DNA of 64,000 nt, taken from NCBI GenBank assembly GCA_028292625.1, contig JAQGLY010000095.1, positions 19,058 through 83,057 of the forward strand, read 5' to 3'. Position 1 is the first letter of the stretch. Every line of letters begins with the position of its first letter. A model generated the notes under the pieces. The model searched no databases and was not told where the DNA came from. It saw only the letters and a program-made list of their open reading frames with translations. The position numbers and the translations under genes were made by a program. The DNA is from Herbaspirillum sp. (GTDB taxonomy: Bacteria; Pseudomonadota; Gammaproteobacteria; Burkholderiales; Burkholderiaceae_D). Below are positions 48,718 through 57,759 of the stretch, in pieces.

Positions 48718-49595
48718 TGGCAATGCCGTTTATTTCAGTACCTGCGTTCCCAGCGGTGCCGAGCCTTCCTGGCGTGCCGGCACTGGTGCGAGGCGGAACG
48801 CAAATGTTCGACACACTGACATCTAATTTACTGGGCTTAACAGACTCGCTAGATTTCTTGACCGGAGCTGATGCTCCTCAGTGGGGTATCTTCGACAGCA
48901 CCGGAAGCCCGGTTGTCGTAGCGGACTCCGTGATCAGTTTCGGGTACCGGAATGACGCGCGGATATCAGACTATCCGGTAGAGCAGGGGGCCTTTGCATC
49001 ATTTAACAAGGTTGCCAATCCGAATGATGTTCAAATTCGGATGACTCTAAGTGGGACGGCGATTGCGCGCGCAGAATTTGCCGCCTCGCTGGATGCGGCA
49101 GTCGCCTCGCTGAGCCTATATGACGTCATCACGCCCGAGATTGCATACACTGGCATGAACGTTATCGCGTGGGATTATCGGCGAGAGGCATCTAGCGGCT
49201 CCGGGATGATCATCGCCGACGTGACCATCCGCGAGGTTCGCGAAACAGCTACGGCGGCATTCTCTGCGGCAGCAGCAGATCCAACAGCGTCCGCGCCCGT
49301 CACGGCGCCACAAACGCCAAGCGCAGCGCCAACACAAGATCAAGGTCAAGTCCAGGCAGCGACTCCCACTCCGGCGCAGGATGTATCAACGAACTACGTT
49401 TCAGGAAGCGTCAATGATACGTTGGGAAGCACACTATCGCCAAAAGCTGTGCAGCAGTTGCAGGCAGCTCAGGACGACCCAGCAGTGAACGCCAAGATGC
49501 TCAGCGATCGATTGAATAATCCCCCGCCGGGGATGAATGATGAGCAGCTACAAAAATATACCGTCGGAATTACGGCAAGATATGGGCCCAAATAA
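48717..49595 (+). CDS. Baseplate/tail-end protein
   Basis: A 292-residue protein. DSVISFGYRNDARISDYPVE, QGAFASFNKVANPNDVQIRM and DVITPEIAYTGMNVIAWDYR are typical of the distal-tail hub protein placed after the tape measure in this phage group. The second half has a Pro/Ala/Gln-rich linker and a helical end. Confidence 0.78.
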   Translation: MAMPFISVPAFPAVPSLPGVPALVRGGTQMFDTLTSNLLGLTDSLDFLTGADAPQWGIFDSTGSPVVVADSVISFGYRNDARISDYPVEQGAFASFNKVANPNDVQIRMTLSGTAIARAEFAASLDAAVASLSLYDVITPEIAYTGMNVIAWDYRREASSGSGMIIADVTIREVRETATAAFSAAAADPTASAPVTAPQTPSAAPTQDQGQVQAATPTPAQDVSTNYVSGSVNDTLGSTLSPKAVQQLQAAQDDPAVNAKMLSDRLNNPPPGMNDEQLQKYTVGITARYGPK

Positions 49596-49912
49596 TGAAA
49601 CAGACGACGATTGCTGTTTCCGTTATTCCGATTGCCGCAGTTCCATCGCAGTCACTTTCGGTGACATTGAACGGACAAAGCTGCAAGATTAATATTTACC
49701 AAAAATCGACCGGCCTGTTCATGGATCTGTACCTGAATGGTTCGCCAATTTTTACCACAAAATTATGTCGGGATCGGGTCAGCATGACGAGGGCGAATTA
49801 CCTTGGATTTGTTGGTGATCTTTATTTCAAGGATACGCAAGGCGATTCGGATCCTCAATTCTCTGGACTTGGTCAGAGATATATTCTCGCAAATATGGTC
49901 TCAACCGTATGA
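49595..49912 (+). CDS. Baseplate plug protein
   Basis: A 105-residue beta-rich protein: NGQSCKINIYQKSTGLFMDL, LNGSPIFTTKLCRDRVSMTR, GFVGDLYFKDTQGDSDPQFS. This matches the small baseplate plug family (DUF6983) next to the hub gene. Confidence 0.82.
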   Translation: MKQTTIAVSVIPIAAVPSQSLSVTLNGQSCKINIYQKSTGLFMDLYLNGSPIFTTKLCRDRVSMTRANYLGFVGDLYFKDTQGDSDPQFSGLGQRYILANMVSTV

Positions 49913-50775
49913 GCAGTTTCACAAAAAAGCGGCTTGACCTCACGATCACGCTGGGCACAGGCTCGTTTGGGGAGACGGTCGGATCTACAGTTAAATTATC
50001 TGGACTGAGGATGATTGCGGATATCGCATTCGCTGGTGGCGCAACGATGGGCGCATTGCAGATGCGAGTCTTTGGCCTGCCGCAAGCAATGATGAATCAG
50101 CTTACAACGATCGGCTTAGTTGCGACCGATCTACTTGGGAAGAATGCCGTGACATTAGCGGCCGGCGATGATGTCAATGGGATGAGAATGGTCTATCAGG
50201 GATCAATAACTTCAGCGTGGGCTGACTACTCGTCCGCCCCAGACGTCGCGTTTAACATAATTGCAGCAGCGGGCATGGACGCGGCATTGAGGCCAGTGCC
50301 TCCAGTCAGCTTCAACAGCCCTTCAGTCGATGTCTCGTCAATTATGTCGCAGTTTGCCACAACGATGGGCTATGCATTCAAGGACTTAGGCGTGTCCGCG
50401 AAGCTTTCATACCCGTATTTTGACGGAACTGCGTTATCGCAAGCGAGATCGTGCGCAAACGCCGCTGACATTTGGATGACTATTGATAGGGGAGCCCTAG
50501 TAATCTGGCCCAAGAGTGGAGCAGTCATGGGTGATATTCCACTTATCTCGCCGGCAACTGGTTTGGTTGGCTACCCGTCTCCGTCTAGTGGGAGAATTTC
50601 ATTTACTACCGTTTTTAATCAGGATATATACATGCCAGGAAAGGTTCAGCTCGAAAGCTCCATACCGATGGGGCGGGGCGTGTTCATCACATTTAAGGTC
50701 TCCCATTCACTATCAAGTGAGTTGCCTGGCGGCCCTTGGTTTACTACCGTAGAGTGCGCTCCAGATGCCCGATAA
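49909..50775 (+). CDS. Baseplate hub protein
   Basis: A 288-residue protein: KRLDLTITLGTGSFGETVGS, LSGLRMIADIAFAGGATMGA, ALQMRVFGLPQAMMNQLTTI, LVGYPSPSSGRISFTTVFNQ. The domain order fits gpD/gp27-like hub proteins that carry the spike. It overlaps the next gene by 11 bp. Confidence 0.83.
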   Translation: MSSFTKKRLDLTITLGTGSFGETVGSTVKLSGLRMIADIAFAGGATMGALQMRVFGLPQAMMNQLTTIGLVATDLLGKNAVTLAAGDDVNGMRMVYQGSITSAWADYSSAPDVAFNIIAAAGMDAALRPVPPVSFNSPSVDVSSIMSQFATTMGYAFKDLGVSAKLSYPYFDGTALSQARSCANAADIWMTIDRGALVIWPKSGAVMGDIPLISPATGLVGYPSPSSGRISFTTVFNQDIYMPGKVQLESSIPMGRGVFITFKVSHSLSSELPGGPWFTTVECAPDAR

Positions 50776-51532
50776 TTCCAATGGATACTCTGGCGCCCAG
50801 GATAATCATTCGAGTACGTCAGAGCTAAATGCAATCACATTTGTAGTCAATCAGATACTCGCTGGGCGTAATGTCGCTACCCTTGTAAAGGTTAAAGCGG
50901 TCACGAATTCGGGCGGGTTGTCACCTGTCGGCTTCGTATCTTTGCAGCCAATGGTGAGTCAGCTCGATGGAAACAACAATGCAGTTCCGCATGGGGTGGT
51001 TCATAACATTCCGTATTTCCGCATACAGGGCGGGAGCGACGCAATTATTATCGATCCGAAATTGGAAGATATCGGACTAGCAGTTTTTGCGGATCGCGAT
51101 ATATCGGCCGTTAAGGCGTCCGGCGCAATTTCCAATCCGGGTTCAATGCGCCGCTCTGATAAGGCGGATGGATTATATTTCGGTGGGTTTTTGAATGGTA
51201 TTCCAACCCAATACGTACAATTCAGCAGCGCCGGCATTAAGTTGCATTCACCGATTGCAGTAGTTCTGGATGCGCCTGACGTCCAGATTAGCGCTCAGAC
51301 GGTCGAGATAGTCGCCAGCACATCGACCACCGTCACGACGCCGACATTTACGGTAAATGGCGCTACAGTTCTCAATGGGACGCTCGCACAAGGCACGGGC
51401 GCAGGAGGCGGTGGAGCGACAATGCTCGGGCCGATTAACGTCACAAACGACGTTGTCGCTGCAGGAAAATCCGTATCTGGGCACATTCACCATGAAAACG
51501 GCGCGGGGAATAATACAAATCCGCCAACCTAA
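50765..51532 (+). CDS. Membrane-puncturing spike (Gp138 family)
   Basis: A 255-residue protein. NAITFVVNQILAGRNVATLV, KVKAVTNSGGLSPVGFVSLQ, PMVSQLDGNNNAVPHGVVHN, IPYFRIQGGSDAIIIDP is the Gp138 OB-fold start; a beta-helix of TVEIVAST-type repeats follows, ending in GHIHHENG, the H-x-H motif that binds an iron ion at the spike tip. Confidence 0.92.
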   Translation: MPDNSNGYSGAQDNHSSTSELNAITFVVNQILAGRNVATLVKVKAVTNSGGLSPVGFVSLQPMVSQLDGNNNAVPHGVVHNIPYFRIQGGSDAIIIDPKLEDIGLAVFADRDISAVKASGAISNPGSMRRSDKADGLYFGGFLNGIPTQYVQFSSAGIKLHSPIAVVLDAPDVQISAQTVEIVASTSTTVTTPTFTVNGATVLNGTLAQGTGAGGGGATMLGPINVTNDVVAAGKSVSGHIHHENGAGNNTNPPT

Positions 51533-51847
51533 CTATTTCAGAGGTTTCCAGTCTTTCGGCCCATTTAGGCACAAATCAAGCATTTGATTTCTAAGCGCTT
51601 CACCTCCAGCATTCTCAAATGCAGGATCGAAATACACGATGTTAATTATTCGCTTTCGATCTTCGACGGGGATTTCCTTGTAAGAGACGGAAAACCGCAG
51701 CGCCGATTCTGGCGCGACATCGCTATTACGCCATGTCGCGACCGATTCGTACATGGAAGATCGGAGGGCGCATGCATGCATGTCCCTCTGGGCGCTGGCA
51801 CTACCTGAAAAGACCGCCAGCAGCCCAACAAGAATGATTGTTTTCAT
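51533..51847 (-). CDS. Reverse-strand secreted moron protein (104 aa)
   Basis: From the ATG at 51847 the protein is 104 residues with a clear signal peptide (MKTIILVGLLAVFSGSASAQ). The mature part has two cysteines (HACALRSSMY and MLDLCLNG) and LRNQMLDLCLNGPKDWKP at the end. It stands against the baseplate operon and is followed on the other strand by a terminator, so it is probably expressed in the lysogen. Family not recognised. Confidence 0.65.
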   Translation of the reverse strand: MKTIILVGLLAVFSGSASAQRDMHACALRSSMYESVATWRNSDVAPESALRFSVSYKEIPVEDRKRIINIVYFDPAFENAGGEALRNQMLDLCLNGPKDWKPLK

Positions 51848-51903
51848 AGCTTCCCAAATTTGTTGTGATTTTCGAATAGCGTAGCACATAGAAAGACCCA
51901 TCG

Positions 51904-51934
51904 ACCCGCCCGGGCAACCACGGCGGGTTTTTTT
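51904..51934 (+). terminator. Terminator between spike and baseplate wedge genes
   Basis: ACCCGCC-11 nt-GGCGGGT followed by seven T, 17 bp before the next baseplate gene. Confidence 0.8.
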
Positions 51935-51950
51935 ACGCCCATAGGAATCC

Positions 51951-52301
51951 ATGAACACGCTTTTACTCGATCAGGTCCTTTGGGACTTGTGCAAGGACGC
52001 AAACGGAAATATCGCTATGGCGACCGAGCCGTACGCGATTGCACAGGATGTAGCGAGTGCGGTGCGCGTGTTTCTCGGCGAGGTCTGGTACGACACGACG
52101 CAGGGCATTCCGTATTCGAAGAATGTTCTTGGACAGCGCCCCCAACTGGGCTATCTCAAGGCGCAAATAGAGCGCGTCGCTCTGACAGTTCCGGGTGTCG
52201 TCAAGGCGCAATGCCTCTTCGCCTCATTTAGTGGTCGCGTGGTTCGCGGCCAGATCAAGATCATCGATACAACAGGGGCTTCGAATAATGTCCAGTTCTA
52301 G
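51951..52301 (+). CDS. Baseplate wedge protein (gpW/gp25-like)
   Basis: A 116-residue protein: NGNIAMATEPYAIAQDVASA, VRVFLGEVWYDTTQGIPYSK, NVLGQRPQLGYLKAQIERVA. These are the gp25-like wedge signatures. It overlaps the gpJ gene by 14 bp. Confidence 0.88.
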   Translation: MNTLLLDQVLWDLCKDANGNIAMATEPYAIAQDVASAVRVFLGEVWYDTTQGIPYSKNVLGQRPQLGYLKAQIERVALTVPGVVKAQCLFASFSGRVVRGQIKIIDTTGASNNVQF

Positions 52302-53496
52302 CGTACCTGACGTTGTATTCAGCAGCACCGGGCTAGTGCTCCCTGCGGAATCGGATGTGCTGACCGGGGTTCAGGCAGATATAAATGCGGCCTTTGGCGG
52401 AGGCATGAATCCAGCGCTGTCAGCTCCGCAAGGACAACTCGCGTCCAGTACGGCAGCGATTGTCGGCGCGAAGAACGATCTGTTTGCTAAATACGTAAAT
52501 CAGATTGATCCAGCTACCGCGACAGGTTCTATGCAGGATGCGATCGGTCGAATCTACTTCATGGATCGCTTGCCGGCGACATCAACGACGCTCCAGGTTC
52601 TATGCATGGGCTTGGCCGGTGTCGTTATTCCGGTTGGCGCGTTGATATCTGATGCGTCAAAGAATCTGTTTTCATGCACGATTGCCGGCACAATCCCAGT
52701 TTCGGGTAGCATCACGCTTACGTTCTCAGCGGTTACGACCGGCCCGGTGTCTAGCGCTCCCGGCACAGCAAGCATTTATAAGTCGATCAATGGCTGGGAC
52801 TCAGCGACGATCACGTCAGTAGGCGCTCTCGGCTTGGATGTTGAAAGTCCTGCGGATTTCGAATATCGGCGCCAACAGTCCGTCGCCGTGAACGCAGTTG
52901 GATCGCTGCCATCGATCTATGCGAATGTGTTCGCGGTGGCGGGAGTATCCGACGTCTACGTCACTGAGAACACTACTAGTGCTCCGATAACAAAGGGGTC
53001 TATCACGTTAGCCCCCCATTCCATTTACGTTGTAGCTGCTGGCGGGTTGGCGCTGGATATTGCGACGGCAATCTGGAATAAGAAGTCAGTTGGTGCTGAC
53101 TACAATGGAAATACCTCCGTCACCGTCACAGACAATAGTGGTTACTCGCTGCCGTATCCGACCTATGTCGTAAAGTTCCAGATACCGACCCCACAGCCAA
53201 TTCTGTTCGACGTACGCATCGCCAACATCGCGACACTGCCATCGAACATCGTATCGCTAGTTCAAAACGCCATTATCGCGGCATTTTCCGGTAACGATGG
53301 CGGGCCACGTGCGCGCATTGGCTCGACGATCTACGCGAGCCGCTACTACGCGCCGGTATCGGCCGTATCCGCTGGGTACGTCGAGATTCTGTCAATTTTG
53401 ATCGGAACAAGTTCTGCAACTCTCAACGCGCTAACCGTTGATATCGGCTATGTCCCAACGGTTGTGGCCGCGAATATTTCAGTGACGTTGGTGTAA
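52288..53496 (+). CDS. Baseplate J-like protein
   Basis: A 402-residue protein from the ATG at 52288. DVLTGVQADINAAFGGGMNP, ATATGSMQDAIGRIYFMDRL at the start and DFEYRRQQSVAVNAVGSLPS, IYANVFAVAGVSDVYVTENT in the middle are the gpJ-like pattern. It joins wedge units to the tail fibres. Confidence 0.92.
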   Translation: MSSSSVPDVVFSSTGLVLPAESDVLTGVQADINAAFGGGMNPALSAPQGQLASSTAAIVGAKNDLFAKYVNQIDPATATGSMQDAIGRIYFMDRLPATSTTLQVLCMGLAGVVIPVGALISDASKNLFSCTIAGTIPVSGSITLTFSAVTTGPVSSAPGTASIYKSINGWDSATITSVGALGLDVESPADFEYRRQQSVAVNAVGSLPSIYANVFAVAGVSDVYVTENTTSAPITKGSITLAPHSIYVVAAGGLALDIATAIWNKKSVGADYNGNTSVTVTDNSGYSLPYPTYVVKFQIPTPQPILFDVRIANIATLPSNIVSLVQNAIIAAFSGNDGGPRARIGSTIYASRYYAPVSAVSAGYVEILSILIGTSSATLNALTVDIGYVPTVVAANISVTLV

Positions 53497-53498
53497 CC

Positions 53499-54158
53499 GT
53501 GATAAATGTCGAACAAACAATTATTAGCCAGTATGCGAATAGCCCAACACTGGTTCAGCTGATCAAGAACATGAATGGCTATATCGATCCCCAGAGTGAT
53601 TTCGATAATTTTTACAGTTTTGTTTGGAATATTCAAACAGCACAAGCTTGGGGATTAGATATCCTCGGCCGCATCGTCAACGTCCCACGCCAACTCCAAA
53701 TACCGGCAGTCGTTACGTCTTTCGGATTTAAGGAAGGGGTCGGATGTCAACCGTTCGGTCAAGCGCCATTTTATGCTGGGCCGCCAGGATCCAATACCTA
53801 CCTTCTTACGGACGATGCATATCGCACACTAATCCTGATGAAGGCGCTACTAAATATCTCGAACAGTTCAGCCCCATCAATTAATCAGCTTCTAAATAAC
53901 TTATTTGCTGGGCGTGGTCGCTGTTATGTGGCCGACACCGGACAGATGCAGCTTCGCTTCGTGTTTGAGTTCAATTTAGCGCCGTTCGAAATCGCAATTC
54001 TTACCCAGTCAAATGCGGTGCCGCGGCCGGCCGCCGTACAAGCTCAAGTGATGCAAATCGACATTGCGCATACCTTCGGATTTAGCGAAGGCGGGCTGCA
54101 ACCATTCGGGCAAGGGACGTTCTTCAATCCAACCATCGGACTCATCAATGCAAATTAG
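53499..54158 (+). CDS. Baseplate protein, DUF2612 (gpI-like)
   Basis: A 219-residue protein with a GTG start, 3 bp after the gpJ stop. AQAWGLDILGRIVNVPRQLQ, FGQAPFYAGPPGSNTYLLTD, DAYRTLILMKALLNISNSSA, PSINQLLNNLFAGRGRCYV are the DUF2612 markers. It follows gpJ in the usual order. The last codons overlap the fibre gene by 11 bp. Confidence 0.88.
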   Translation: MINVEQTIISQYANSPTLVQLIKNMNGYIDPQSDFDNFYSFVWNIQTAQAWGLDILGRIVNVPRQLQIPAVVTSFGFKEGVGCQPFGQAPFYAGPPGSNTYLLTDDAYRTLILMKALLNISNSSAPSINQLLNNLFAGRGRCYVADTGQMQLRFVFEFNLAPFEIAILTQSNAVPRPAAVQAQVMQIDIAHTFGFSEGGLQPFGQGTFFNPTIGLINAN

Positions 54159-55623
54159 TCAACTTCCAGTTAGAGTGCCACTCCCGTTTGCGACGAGCGG
54201 CTCCAAAAATACAATCCCGACGGCGTCGCAGATTGGGATAACACCTGGTGCCGCATCATTGACTGACGGATTTCCCCCGGTCACGCTAACTCCGATCGCA
54301 TCTGGAGGGGTCGCTCCATCTGGATTGGATTTCAATGGCATTTTTAATCTGATCACTGCGGTTCAGCAATGGCAGTGTGCTGGCGGGGCCTTCAAATACG
54401 ATGCAGCATTTTCTACATCGGTTGGCGGCTATCCTAAAGGTGCTGTGCTGCTCAATGTGGCGGGTGACGGATACTGGATATGTCTCGCCGACAATAACAC
54501 GACCAATCCTGACGCGACTGACGGGAGCTCAGCCAATTGGGCGCCTGTAGATTCATACGGCGCAACGACTATTCCACTGACAAATGCCAACGTCACATTG
54601 ACGCCTGCGCAGTTTTCCAAGTCGATCATTATCTTGACCGGCGCGCTGACCGGTAACGTTCAGTTGACGATGCCGAAGCTTGTTGGTCAGTGGTATGTGC
54701 TCAATGCTACGACAGGCGTGTTCACTACTTCGGTGCTGACTGCATCCGGAACGCCGGTAATTGTTCTGCAGGGTGGCGGCGCATGGCTGCGCGGCGATGG
54801 AACGAATGTTCTCAACGACGCCCTCCAAGTCGGCCCTGCCTCGCAGAGTAAGCATGCAATGCAGTTCGGCCAGGTATCTGGAGTAGTCGGATCTACCCGC
54901 AATTTGTTCAGCAAAGTGGATGCTGCAAGCGCGACCAAGACTGTCGCAGCAGACGAGATTATTGTCGAAACGGCCTTGGGCGGCCTTCGCTACTGCTTGT
55001 CTAGCTTCAACAAAACAGGAAATCTTGCGACGGTAGGCGCTGGAGGAATGGATACCGGAACTGCGCCCGCAAGCGGATTTGTGGCTGAGTACACAATCTA
55101 TAATCCGAATGCTGCTTTGTCGGCGACAAATCCATCATTGCTTTATGTGAGCGCTACGAGCACAGTTGCGCCCAATGTCTACGGCGGCGCCAACATGCCA
55201 GCCGGTTACACGGCATCGGCACTGGTTAGCGTTTGGGCGACGAATGGCAGCGGTCAATTCGTCGTCGGGGCTCAGCGGGACCGTTCGATTGATACAGCGC
55301 CCATCACAATCCTTAATACCAGTACGCTTTCCGGATCATTGGCATCTTTAAGTATTTCTGGGGCAGTTCCATTGAATGCGATTACGTGTAAGACGGCCAT
55401 TCAACTTGGCAATACTGCAACTAGCACGATGAACCTAACCATCGCGTCTAGCGCGGCAAATATTGGCTTTAAGAATGTGGCTGGGACCGTATCCGCAGGA
55501 TTTACGATCGCAACCTCAATACCGGAAATTATACTCACCACCCCACAAACACTTTTCTACAGTAATGCCAATTCAGCCGGCACTCCTAACTTCTTTGCCG
55601 CCATTACCGGCTATTCTTTCTAG
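54148..55623 (+). CDS. Tail fibre protein
   Basis: From the ATG at 54148 the protein is 491 residues. The start (QISQLPVRVPLPFATSGSKN, TPIASGGVAPSGLDFNGIFN) is the conserved phage-side fibre domain; the middle and the end are Ser/Thr/Ala-rich beta structure (STSTLSGSLASLSISGAVPL-like), ending AAITGYSF. It should bind the host surface. The C-terminal part likely varies between phages. Confidence 0.82.
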   Translation: MQISQLPVRVPLPFATSGSKNTIPTASQIGITPGAASLTDGFPPVTLTPIASGGVAPSGLDFNGIFNLITAVQQWQCAGGAFKYDAAFSTSVGGYPKGAVLLNVAGDGYWICLADNNTTNPDATDGSSANWAPVDSYGATTIPLTNANVTLTPAQFSKSIIILTGALTGNVQLTMPKLVGQWYVLNATTGVFTTSVLTASGTPVIVLQGGGAWLRGDGTNVLNDALQVGPASQSKHAMQFGQVSGVVGSTRNLFSKVDAASATKTVAADEIIVETALGGLRYCLSSFNKTGNLATVGAGGMDTGTAPASGFVAEYTIYNPNAALSATNPSLLYVSATSTVAPNVYGGANMPAGYTASALVSVWATNGSGQFVVGAQRDRSIDTAPITILNTSTLSGSLASLSISGAVPLNAITCKTAIQLGNTATSTMNLTIASSAANIGFKNVAGTVSAGFTIATSIPEIILTTPQTLFYSNANSAGTPNFFAAITGYSF

Positions 55624-55631
55624 GGGTCTTT

Positions 55632-56126
55632 ATGGGCAATGCGTTTGTACAATTTTCAGATGAATCAGAGACAGTTATTACCTCTGCTTTTGGATGTGCG
55701 CAGGATAGCACTGCATATCCAAATCAGGCCGAGGTCAGCGATACTGATCCGCGCTATCAAGCATTTATCAATCCTCAGCCAACGGCCGCACAAGTACGCG
55801 CCGCCGCAGCGCAGGCAGCACTGACTGCCGGTCTTGCCGTAACAAGCACTGGAACACCAGCTATTAGCGGCACATACCCGTTAGACGCCTTGACTCAGCA
55901 AGAAATCACCTCGGTCATAGTATTTATACAGATCAATGGTGATTTCCCGGGCGGTACCAGTACCTATCCGTGGGACGATATATCAGGCACGCCCCGTAAT
56001 TTCCCAAATATCGCCGTGTTCGACGAATGGGCCACGGCAATTGCCAACTACGTTGCCGCAATCAAGTTATATGGTGCCGGCACGCCGGGGTCAGCATTAC
56101 CGGCCGCGAGCATAACCATCGCATAG
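55632..56126 (+). CDS. Tail fibre assembly-type protein
   Basis: A 164-residue protein directly behind the fibre gene. RYQAFINPQPTAAQVRAAAA, QAALTAGLAVTSTGTP and YPWDDISGTPRNFPNIAVFD, EWATAIANYVAAIKLYG resemble DUF4376-type fibre-associated proteins. It may be a chaperone or a particle component. Confidence 0.7.
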   Translation: MGNAFVQFSDESETVITSAFGCAQDSTAYPNQAEVSDTDPRYQAFINPQPTAAQVRAAAAQAALTAGLAVTSTGTPAISGTYPLDALTQQEITSVIVFIQINGDFPGGTSTYPWDDISGTPRNFPNIAVFDEWATAIANYVAAIKLYGAGTPGSALPAASITIA

Positions 56127-56186
56127 CGAACGAGAATGAACCAGTCACTAAGGTGCCTTCGGGCGGTTTTTTATAACTCACCAAGC

Positions 56187-56225
56187 AAAAGCCCCTGAGC
56201 GTTACCCGCGCCAGGGGCTTTTTAT
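56187..56225. terminator. Strong bidirectional terminator at the end of the tail operon
   Basis: AAAGCCCCTG-14 nt-CAGGGGCTTT with T-runs on both sides. A second short hairpin, GCC-TTCG-GGC with six T, precedes it (near 56155-56172). It ends the tail operon and the antitoxin gene from the other side. Confidence 0.85.
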
Positions 56226-56245
56226 TTCAGTCGTAAGCGCCCACG

Positions 56246-56545
56246 CTATGCATGCTTGGAATGCGCAGGAACTGTTGTAATCGTAACGCCGACCGCTTTT
56301 GCCAGCTTCATCACGGTTTCAAAGCGGGGCGACGACCCTGGCGCGAGGGTTTTGTAAAGACTTTCGCGGCCAATGCCAGCATCGATCGCGACCTTGGCGA
56401 TGCCTTTTGCTTTGACCACATTTGCGAGCGCGGCCATAAAAATATCGGTGTCGCCTTCCTCGATAGCTGCGTTCATATATTCGGAAATGGCTTCTTCGCT
56501 ATCCAGATATTTGGATGCGTCGAAAGGAGTGATTTTGATGGTCAT
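56246..56545 (-). CDS. HigA-like antitoxin (addiction module antidote)
   Basis: From the ATG at 56545 the protein is 99 residues: TPFDASKYLDSEEAISEYMN, AAIEEGDTDIFMAALANVVK, AKGIAKVAIDAGIGRESLYK, TLAPGSSPRFETVMKLAKAV. This is the Xre-type antidote family that partners RelE/HigB-like toxins. It overlaps the toxin gene by 4 bp, downstream of it. Confidence 0.9.
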   Translation of the reverse strand: MTIKITPFDASKYLDSEEAISEYMNAAIEEGDTDIFMAALANVVKAKGIAKVAIDAGIGRESLYKTLAPGSSPRFETVMKLAKAVGVTITTVPAHSKHA

Positions 56546-56847
56546 GGCTGTTCCTTTTTGATCTGTTCCCACATGGACTTCGCTTGCTTGATGTCTGCTG
56601 CTTGCGTTGATTTATCGCCGCCATTTAGCAGCAAGTACACAACACGCCCTTCGCGGGCGAAATAGACGCGATAGCCGGGGCCGAAGTGGATGCGCATTTC
56701 AGAAACGCCATCTCCGACAGGTTCGGAATCGCCGAAGTTTCCCAGCGCGGCACGGTCAATTCGCACCAGAATTTTTGCGCGGCCCTTCAAATCGGCCAAG
56801 TTGGCAAGCCAAGCATCGAATTCATCTGTTGTGTTGATTGTGTTCAT
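56542..56847 (-). CDS. RelE/ParE-family toxin (HigB-like)
   Basis: From the ATG at 56847 the protein is 101 residues: FDAWLANLADLKGRAKILVR, IDRAALGNFGDSEPVGDGVS, EMRIHFGPGYRVYFAREGRV, VYLLLNGGDKSTQAADIKQA. This is the putative addiction-module killer family. It is transcribed before the antitoxin from a promoter with a palindrome at 56858-56873. Confidence 0.9.
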   Translation of the reverse strand: MNTINTTDEFDAWLANLADLKGRAKILVRIDRAALGNFGDSEPVGDGVSEMRIHFGPGYRVYFAREGRVVYLLLNGGDKSTQAADIKQAKSMWEQIKKEQP

Positions 56848-56857
56848 GTGATGCATT

Positions 56858-56873
56858 GTATCCTATCGGATAC
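56858..56873. promoter_or_regulatory. Palindromic operator of the toxin-antitoxin pair
   Basis: GTATCC-TATC-GGATAC, centred 19 bp before the toxin start. Likely bound by the antitoxin or the complex. Confidence 0.55.
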
Positions 56874-56903
56874 TTAAAGCAAGACATTTTTGATCGAACG
56901 ACG

Positions 56904-56929
56904 CCGCCTGTCACTTAGGCGGTTTTTTT
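56904..56929 (+). terminator. Terminator before the lysis block
   Basis: CCGCCT-7 nt-AGGCGG followed by seven T. Confidence 0.8.
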
Positions 56930-56944
56930 ATGCCTGGAGCAAAG

Positions 56945-57445
56945 ATGCCAGTAACTGAAGTTCATGAAGAGAAAAACACGTTTCAGGTCGATGTCAATAT
57001 TCCGGGGCACGACCCAAGAGTATCGACACCGCTGTTTCATCGCTCCCGGCTGGCATTGATCGCGCGCGAGGGTGGCCGATGCTGGATCAGCGGGATGACT
57101 GCGGAAGAGGCCGGACATCCCCTGGAGGCCCATCACCATCCTATCGAACGCAGTTTCGCGACGATGATTGACTGGGCGCGGTTCAGCAAGGACTGCCTCG
57201 CCGGCATGTGGGGGGCGCATGCGCAGGCATTCGATTGGACATCGTTCGATCCGGCAGATCCTTACATGTTTGTCGATGATATGACGGTCAATGGCGTGCT
57301 GCTTGCCAAGCAATTCCATATCGGGAAAGACGAAGGGACGCACTGCCTGCCGTACCCGGTATGGGTGGCACAGAAGTACGGAATCGAGGGCTACAAATTC
57401 AGCGACGTAGAAATTATCCACCATTCCGACAAGGCAGCCGCATGA
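56945..57445 (+). CDS. Hypothetical HNH-like protein before the lysis genes
   Basis: From the ATG at 56945 (GGAG upstream) the protein is 166 residues; an ATG at 56930 follows directly on the terminator and is less likely. RSRLALIAREGGRCWISGMT, then GHPLEAHHHPIERSFA looks like a degenerate HNH fold. Similar genes precede the holin in betaproteobacterial phages. Function unknown. It overlaps the next gene by 4 bp. Confidence 0.65.
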   Translation: MPVTEVHEEKNTFQVDVNIPGHDPRVSTPLFHRSRLALIAREGGRCWISGMTAEEAGHPLEAHHHPIERSFATMIDWARFSKDCLAGMWGAHAQAFDWTSFDPADPYMFVDDMTVNGVLLAKQFHIGKDEGTHCLPYPVWVAQKYGIEGYKFSDVEIIHHSDKAAA

Positions 57446-57759
57446 CATACAAAACCGAGGCAGATCGCCATGCAGACAATCAGGCGCGCCTAAGTTCGCT
57501 CGAAGAGATGATGGTTGCTCAAGGCGCGGCGCATGCCAAAGACATGGCTGAATTGCGGTCGATGATTAAAGAGAACACCACGCTAACAGCCGACATCGCC
57601 AGCATCATGAATTTCTCGATCAATACGGCTAGTCGGATTGTCAAGGTTGGCAAATTTCTGTCGGCTACCGCAAAGATACTGCTGCCGATCGCCATGCTAT
57701 ACGGCGTGGTGAAGGGTATCCAGACTGGGCATTTCCCGACGCTCAAGGATTTGTTGTGA
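57442..57759 (+). CDS. Membrane protein in the lysis cassette (holin candidate)
   Basis: A 105-residue protein: charged helical first half (RLSSLEEMMVAQGAAHAKDM), one clear hydrophobic helix near residues 75-95 (ILLPIAMLYGVVKGI), short tail. Directly before the endolysin (4-bp overlap), it is a candidate holin or holin-related protein. Confidence 0.6.
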   Translation: MTYKTEADRHADNQARLSSLEEMMVAQGAAHAKDMAELRSMIKENTTLTADIASIMNFSINTASRIVKVGKFLSATAKILLPIAMLYGVVKGIQTGHFPTLKDLL

